A stretch of 9,387 nt of DNA from the NCBI GenBank assembly GCA_944331885.1, contig CALVJF010000022.1, forward strand, positions 1 to 9,387. The letters run 5' to 3'. Under the pieces are notes generated by a model. That model was not told the origin of the DNA and did not search any database. It saw nothing but the letters and a program-made list of their open reading frames with translations. Position 1 is the stretch's first letter. Each line of letters starts with the position of its first letter. Of this stretch, positions 6,173 to 9,387 are shown piece after piece. The translations under genes were made by a program, and so were the position numbers. This stretch comes from an uncultured Bacilli bacterium (GTDB lineage Bacteria > Bacillota_I > Bacilli_A > RF39 > UBA660).

Positions 6173-7156
6173 ATGAAAAAAACAATTATTTATATATTGA
6201 CATTAACATTAGTTATTGTTACTGCAATTTTGACATTTTACAAAAATGATAATAGTTCAATGGATAAGATAACAGTTGCTGAAGTTACCCATAGTGTTTT
6301 TTATACACCATGGTATGTTGCTATCGAAAAAGGTTTTTTTGCAGAGGAAAACATCGAAATTGATTTAATATTGACTAGTGGGGCTGATAAAGTTAGTGCA
6401 GCTTTATTATCTAATGATGTTCAAATTGGTTTTGCAGGTCCTGAAAGTTCTATTTATGTATATAATGGTGGTGAAAGTGACTATTTAGTTTCTTTTGCTG
6501 GCTTAACAAAAAGAGATGGACAATTTATTGTGGCAAGGAAAAAAGATTCTGATTTTAATCTAGAAGACCTATATGGTAAAGAAGTATTAGCTGGTCGTGT
6601 GGGGGGAATGCCAGTTTTAAATTTTGAAAATGCTTTAAAAACGCAGAACGTTGATAAAAATAAAATTAATATTAATACAAATGTAGATTTTGCTTCTTTA
6701 TCCGGTAGTTTTATTGCAGGAATTGGTGATTATGTTAATCTTTTTGAACCTAATGCTACAAAATTAGAAGAACAAGGTCTTGGTTATGTAGTTGCTAGTA
6801 TTGGTAAATTATCTGGTGAAGTTCCTTATACCACTTTTTTAGCTAGGAAAAGTTATTTAGAAAACAATGAAGATTTAATTAAAAGATTTGTTAAAGCATT
6901 AAATAAAGGAATAGAGTATACTTTTAATAATGATGATGAAAAATTAGCCCAAATTATTAGTCCTCAATTTCCTGACTCTAGTATAGAAGAAATAACTAAA
7001 ATAATTAAAAGGTATCGAGAAGCTGATAGTTGGTTTAGTAATACTTATATAAGTAGAGAAAGTTTTGAAAATTTGGAAGAAATGATGATAAATGCTGATA
7101 TGATTCCTGATTACGTACCATATGATTATTTAATAAAAAATATTAGTTATGAATAA
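6173..7156 (+). CDS. ABC transporter substrate-binding protein, NMT1/THI5-like (SsuA/ThiY/TauA type)
   Basis: This is the extracytoplasmic binding protein of an ABC importer encoded by the next two genes. Residues ~4-22 form a hydrophobic N-terminal segment after MKK. The mature part opens with a typical family signature: VAEVTHSVFYTPWYVAIEKG (35-54) followed by FF. Further family segments are the SGADKV region (69-74), GFAGPESSIYVYNGG (86-100) and GRVGGMP (141-147). The length (327) is normal. The protein contains no cysteine at all, so it has no lipobox; it is probably held by an uncleaved signal anchor or released, unlike most Gram-positive binding proteins. The start is supported by AAAGGAGG at 6161-6168. 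It overlaps the ATPase gene by 8 bases. Related proteins bind sulfonates, taurine, nitrate, or pyrimidine thiamine precursors. The substrate here cannot be read from the sequence, and there are no thiamine or sulfur genes nearby to help. Confidence 0.9.
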   Translation: MKKTIIYILTLTLVIVTAILTFYKNDNSSMDKITVAEVTHSVFYTPWYVAIEKGFFAEENIEIDLILTSGADKVSAALLSNDVQIGFAGPESSIYVYNGGESDYLVSFAGLTKRDGQFIVARKKDSDFNLEDLYGKEVLAGRVGGMPVLNFENALKTQNVDKNKININTNVDFASLSGSFIAGIGDYVNLFEPNATKLEEQGLGYVVASIGKLSGEVPYTTFLARKSYLENNEDLIKRFVKALNKGIEYTFNNDDEKLAQIISPQFPDSSIEEITKIIKRYREADSWFSNTYISRESFENLEEMMINADMIPDYVPYDYLIKNISYE

Positions 7157-7898
7157 TTTATTAAAAATAGAAAAAATTAGTAAAAATTATCATTCTCAAC
7201 AGGGAGAAATAGAAGCAATAAAAAATCTTTCTTTTGATGTAAATGAAGGAGAATTTATTGCCATAGTAGGTAGTAGTGGTTGTGGAAAAAGTACATTATT
7301 AAATATCATAGCTGGCTTAGAAAAACAAAGTAGTGGCACATTGAAAATAAAAGATAGTAAAAGTATTGGGTATATGTTACAGCAAGATGCATTATTTCCA
7401 TGGTTAACTATCAAAGAAAATGTTTTATTAGGCTTGAAAATTCAAAAAAAAGTAACTAACGATAAGTTAGCTTATGCTGATTATTTATTAGATAGTTACA
7501 ATTTAGGTGAATTTAAAAATAAATATCCTTCTTGTTTATCTGGCGGGATGCGACAAAGAGTAGCTTTAATTCGAACTTTAGTTTTAAATCCAGAAATAAT
7601 ATTATTGGATGAGCCTTTTTCAGCTCTTGATTATCAAACTAGATTAGCAGTAAGTGATGATGTTTATAAAATAATTAAAAAGGAAAAGAAAACAGCAATT
7701 ATGGTTACCCATGATTTGGCTGAAGCTATTAGCATGGCCGATAAAATTATTGTATTAACTAAAAGGCCTGCAATTATAAAAAAAATATATGATATAAATT
7801 TAACTAACAAATCAAATCCTATAGAAAATAGAAAAGCTAAAGAATTCGCTTACTATTATGACTTAATTTGGAAAGATATTGATGCATTTGTCAAATGA
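7149..7898 (+). CDS. ABC transporter ATP-binding protein, SsuB/TauB/NitD family
   Basis: This is the cytosolic ATPase that powers the importer formed with the flanking genes. All elements are intact in 249 residues: Walker A GSSGCGKST (41-49, K47), Q-loop LQQDALFPWLTI (Q79 or nearby Q78), signature LSGGMRQR (130-137), Walker B IILLDEP (150-156, E155 catalytic), D-loop SALD (158-161) and switch histidine H188 in MVTHD. The QQDALFPW Q-loop and short length match the nitrate/sulfonate/taurine importer class. The ATG at 7149 lies inside the last codons of the binding-protein gene (8-base overlap) and has no clear Shine-Dalgarno sequence, so translation likely depends on coupling. The stop TGA at 7896-7898 lies inside the permease gene. 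Confidence 0.95.
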   Translation: MNNLLKIEKISKNYHSQQGEIEAIKNLSFDVNEGEFIAIVGSSGCGKSTLLNIIAGLEKQSSGTLKIKDSKSIGYMLQQDALFPWLTIKENVLLGLKIQKKVTNDKLAYADYLLDSYNLGEFKNKYPSCLSGGMRQRVALIRTLVLNPEIILLDEPFSALDYQTRLAVSDDVYKIIKKEKKTAIMVTHDLAEAISMADKIIVLTKRPAIIKKIYDINLTNKSNPIENRKAKEFAYYYDLIWKDIDAFVK

Positions 7899-8676
7899 GC
7901 AAAAAGATTATATAAGACGAATTAGATTTAAAAAAAGATTTGTTTTAGTTAGTCAAATTATTTTAGGATTTACTTTTTTATTAACTTGGGAGTTATGTAG
8001 TAAATACAAAATTATTAATAGTTTTATTTTTTCTAGTCCTTTACTATGTTTTAAAACAATTTGGGAATTGTTGATAACTGGAGAATTATTAACACATTTT
8101 TCTGCTACTATGATAGAAATTGTTATTGCGTTTGTTTTGGGTGCTTTTTTAGGATTAGGAATTGCTATCTTGCTTTATCTGGTGCCAATTCTTAATAAAA
8201 TTATAGATCCATACTTAACTATGATAAATTCTTTACCTAAAGTTGCACTTGGGCCAATGTTAATAATTTGGTGTGGTGCAAACAATAAAACTATAATTTT
8301 TATGGCATTGTTAATAAATTTGATAGTTAGTATTTTAACTATATTAAATGGTTTTAAAAACGCAGATAAAATAAAATTAAAATTACTTAATTCTTTTGGT
8401 GCTAATAAAATTGACATTATGAGATATTTAATTTTACCTGGTTCTATTGGTACTATTATGTCTACTTTAAAATTAAATATTTCTATGACATTAATTGGAG
8501 TAATAATGGGAGAATTTTTAGTTAGTAAACGAGGTATAGGATATCTGATAATTTATGGTACGCAAGTCTTTAATTTAAACCTTGTCATATCTGGAATATT
8601 TATTTTATTATTTATCTCTTACTTGATGTTTATTATAGTCTCTTTAGCAGAAAAATTTTTTTGTAAATATAAATAA
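7882..8676 (+). CDS. ABC transporter permease, SsuC/TauC type (BPD_transp_1 fold)
   Basis: This is the membrane channel subunit of the importer. Hydrophobic segments lie at about residues 19-38, 78-104, 121-133, 137-157, 197-215 and 232-256, fitting the six-helix topology of the family. The cytoplasmic coupling (EAA-like) loop is SFGANKIDIMRYLILPG (171-187), with conserved Gly and Leu-Pro; the leading EAA is replaced by LLN, common in this group. Two starts are in frame, TTG at 7879 and ATG at 7882. I choose the ATG (264 residues) because GGAAAG at 7870-7875 is placed well for it. It overlaps the ATPase gene by 17 bases. The single permease gene implies a homodimer. It is the last gene of the operon; the hairpin immediately after its stop ends transcription. 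Confidence 0.93.
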   Translation: MHLSNEQKDYIRRIRFKKRFVLVSQIILGFTFLLTWELCSKYKIINSFIFSSPLLCFKTIWELLITGELLTHFSATMIEIVIAFVLGAFLGLGIAILLYLVPILNKIIDPYLTMINSLPKVALGPMLIIWCGANNKTIIFMALLINLIVSILTILNGFKNADKIKLKLLNSFGANKIDIMRYLILPGSIGTIMSTLKLNISMTLIGVIMGEFLVSKRGIGYLIIYGTQVFNLNLVISGIFILLFISYLMFIIVSLAEKFFCKYK

Positions 8677-8702
8677 AAAATACATGTTAAACATGTATTT
8701 TT
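8676..8702. terminator. Bidirectional terminator between convergent genes
   Basis: A perfect 12-bp stem, AAAAATACATGT (8676-8687) with ACATGTATTTTT (8691-8702), closes a 3-base loop. Read on the plus strand it ends in a T run after the permease stop. Read on the minus strand it ends in a T run just after the TAA (8701-8703) of the converging repeat-protein gene. One hairpin thus serves both transcripts and overlaps both stop codons. Confidence 0.8.
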
Positions 8703-9387
8703 AATTGATTTTGTTAATCTGGATTCTTCCCTCAAATTTTTTCCCTTGATCTATATCTTGATTTAGTTGTTGATTTTTGTATTCATACTCTAATATGTAA
8801 GTATTTTGACTTTTAGCGCTGATTGTTTGATTACTAGCTAAGACAGATGTTACTGAAGGAAGACTTTTAGATGCTACTAATGTTTGCTCTTTGCCATTTT
8901 TTATGACTTTTAATGTATATATAAAATCTTGTTTTCTATTAAATGTATTTGTTACTTCTATCCAATTTAGGTTGTAACTAATTGTTGATGATGAATCATT
9001 GGTGATTATGAAAGTTTGTTTTCCTTTCCATCCAGGCATTATATCTTTAACAACTAATGTTGTAATATCCTTAATTGTCAGTTTATCTATGTTTGTAATA
9101 TTATCACAGTTTTCATCACAAATACCATCGTTATTTGTATCAACATTATTATCTGCTTTTCCATCGTTGTTTGTATCACAATTTAAATCACATTTGCCAT
9201 CATAGTTAGTATCACAATTTAAATCACATACTTTGTCGCCATTGGTGTCAATATTAATATCGGCTTTTCCATCATTGTTTGAATCACAATTAAGATCGCA
9301 TTGGCCATCGCCATCGGTATCGATATTAATATTTCCTTTGTCTGGTTTTTGATCATCATCGGTATCAATATTAATATCTGGTTTACC
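8701..9387 (-). CDS. C-terminal part of a repeat-bearing, probable surface or secreted protein (partial)
   Basis: The frame is open from the window edge (first full codon GGT at 9385-9387) to TAA at 8701, giving 228 residues; the start and any signal peptide lie outside. Residues 1-92 are Asp/Asn-rich 12-residue repeats of the form N-x-D-T-N-x-D-G-x-x-D-x. Each holds a D-x-[DN]-x-D-G-x-x-D loop, as in thrombospondin type 3 and dockerin calcium sites. Residues ~100-228 look beta-rich: KDIMPGWKGKQTFIITND, SYNLNWIEVTN and a final QGKKFEGRIQI. This order, with PGW...TFIITN early and a DQGK...I end, loosely recalls Ig-like TasA/camelysin-type domains, but similarity is weak. The methionine at 9039 is internal, since the frame continues well beyond it. 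Family knowledge suggests calcium-stabilised stalk repeats outside the cell; adhesion or wall association is inference. The gene is convergent with the transporter and shares its terminator. Confidence 0.85.
   Translation of the reverse strand, partial: GKPDINIDTDDDQKPDKGNINIDTDGDGQCDLNCDSNNDGKADINIDTNGDKVCDLNCDTNYDGKCDLNCDTNNDGKADNNVDTNNDGICDENCDNITNIDKLTIKDITTLVVKDIMPGWKGKQTFIITNDSSSTISYNLNWIEVTNTFNRKQDFIYTLKVIKNGKEQTLVASKSLPSVTSVLASNQTISAKSQNTYILEYEYKNQQLNQDIDQGKKFEGRIQINKIN
9112..9387 (-). repeat. Tandem 36-bp coding repeats (12-residue Asp-rich, calcium-loop-like units)
   Basis: Six uniform 12-residue units occupy 9292-9327, 9256-9291, 9220-9255, 9184-9219, 9148-9183 and 9112-9147 in order of translation. 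They follow one 15-residue variant (9328-9372) and a partial unit at the edge. Typical units are NCDTNYDGKCDL and NIDTDGDGQCDL. Position 8 is Gly except in the fourth unit (Lys) and the variant (Gln). Positions 10 and 2 of the next unit are either both Cys, or Ala/Pro with Ile/Val. The repeats also share DNA sequence, such as GATTTAAATTGTGATAC, so they probably arose by recent tandem duplication. The array very likely continues beyond the window. Confidence 0.9.

Noticed and set aside
7879..7881. TTG start for the permease.
   Set aside because: The adjacent ATG at 7882 is a better initiation codon and is well spaced from GGAAAG at 7870-7875.
7196..8417. Minus-strand reading frames inside the ATPase and permease genes.
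   Set aside because: They are antisense to conserved ABC motifs and show no initiation signals.
8701..9039. A separate complete 112-residue gene starting at the ATG at 9039.
   Set aside because: The same frame stays open upstream to the window edge through well-formed repeat codons, and no ribosome binding site precedes this ATG. The methionine is internal.
8999..9205. A plus-strand 68-codon reading frame across the repeat region.
   Set aside because: It is antisense to the Asp-rich coding repeats, its composition mirrors them (low-complexity Ser/Pro/Leu/Phe), and it has no ribosome binding site.
9112..9387. A CRISPR array or non-coding tandem repeat, suggested by the regular 36-base period.
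   Set aside because: There are no unique spacers. The period is exactly 12 codons, and differences between units respect the reading frame and conserve acidic loop residues.
1..9387. Mollicute code 4 (TGA read as tryptophan).
   Set aside because: TGA acts as a true stop in at least two genes here, in natural overlaps with the next gene, and conserved tryptophans use TGG.

Overview
The window is AT-rich, with A/T-skewed third codon positions and strong AGGAGG-type ribosome binding sites. Stops include TGA: it ends the 657-residue coiled-coil gene at 4084 and the transporter ATPase at 7898. The standard bacterial code therefore applies, not the Mycoplasma/Spiroplasma code. Compact genes, a Bacillota-style pcrA/ligA neighbourhood and the surface-repeat style point to a low-GC Bacillota or Mollicutes-related bacterium, possibly an uncultured gut lineage. 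That placement is inference from style and gene content.

Layout. (1) Positions 1-3738, minus strand: a housekeeping operon read pcrA (UvrD-like DNA helicase), then galU (UTP-glucose-1-phosphate uridylyltransferase), then ligA (NAD-dependent DNA ligase). LigA runs off the left edge with only its N-terminal ~265 codons present. An extended -10 promoter lies just upstream of pcrA. (2) Positions 3800-6057, minus strand: a two-gene unit with ATGA coupling. It encodes a 657-residue protein (N-terminal coiled coil, acidic linker, C-terminal helical repeats of about 31 residues) and a 95-residue protein that looks like a paralogue of part of those repeats. A hairpin terminator ends the unit and sits directly against the pcrA promoter. 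(3) Positions 6058-6172: a short divergent intergenic region with promoters for both sides. (4) Positions 6173-8676, plus strand: a complete three-gene ABC importer (NMT1/THI5-like binding protein, SsuB/TauB-type ATPase, SsuC/TauC-type permease), all genes overlapping. (5) Positions 8676-8702: a perfect 12-bp hairpin serving as a bidirectional terminator between convergent genes. (6) Positions 8701-9387, minus strand: the C-terminal part of a probable surface or secreted protein with 12-residue Asp/Asn-rich, calcium-loop-like repeats and a beta-rich C-terminal domain. It is open through the right edge.

The most interesting parts are the uncharacterised coiled-coil/helical-repeat pair, whose repeats resemble mTERF-type superhelical repeats, and the aspartate-rich array. 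In the array, cysteines occur only as linked pairs across repeat junctions and are replaced together by Ala/Pro plus Ile/Val, which suggests alternating disulfide and hydrophobic staples. I see no mobile element, CRISPR array, tRNA, rRNA or riboswitch. No gene-free stretch exceeds about 120 bases.
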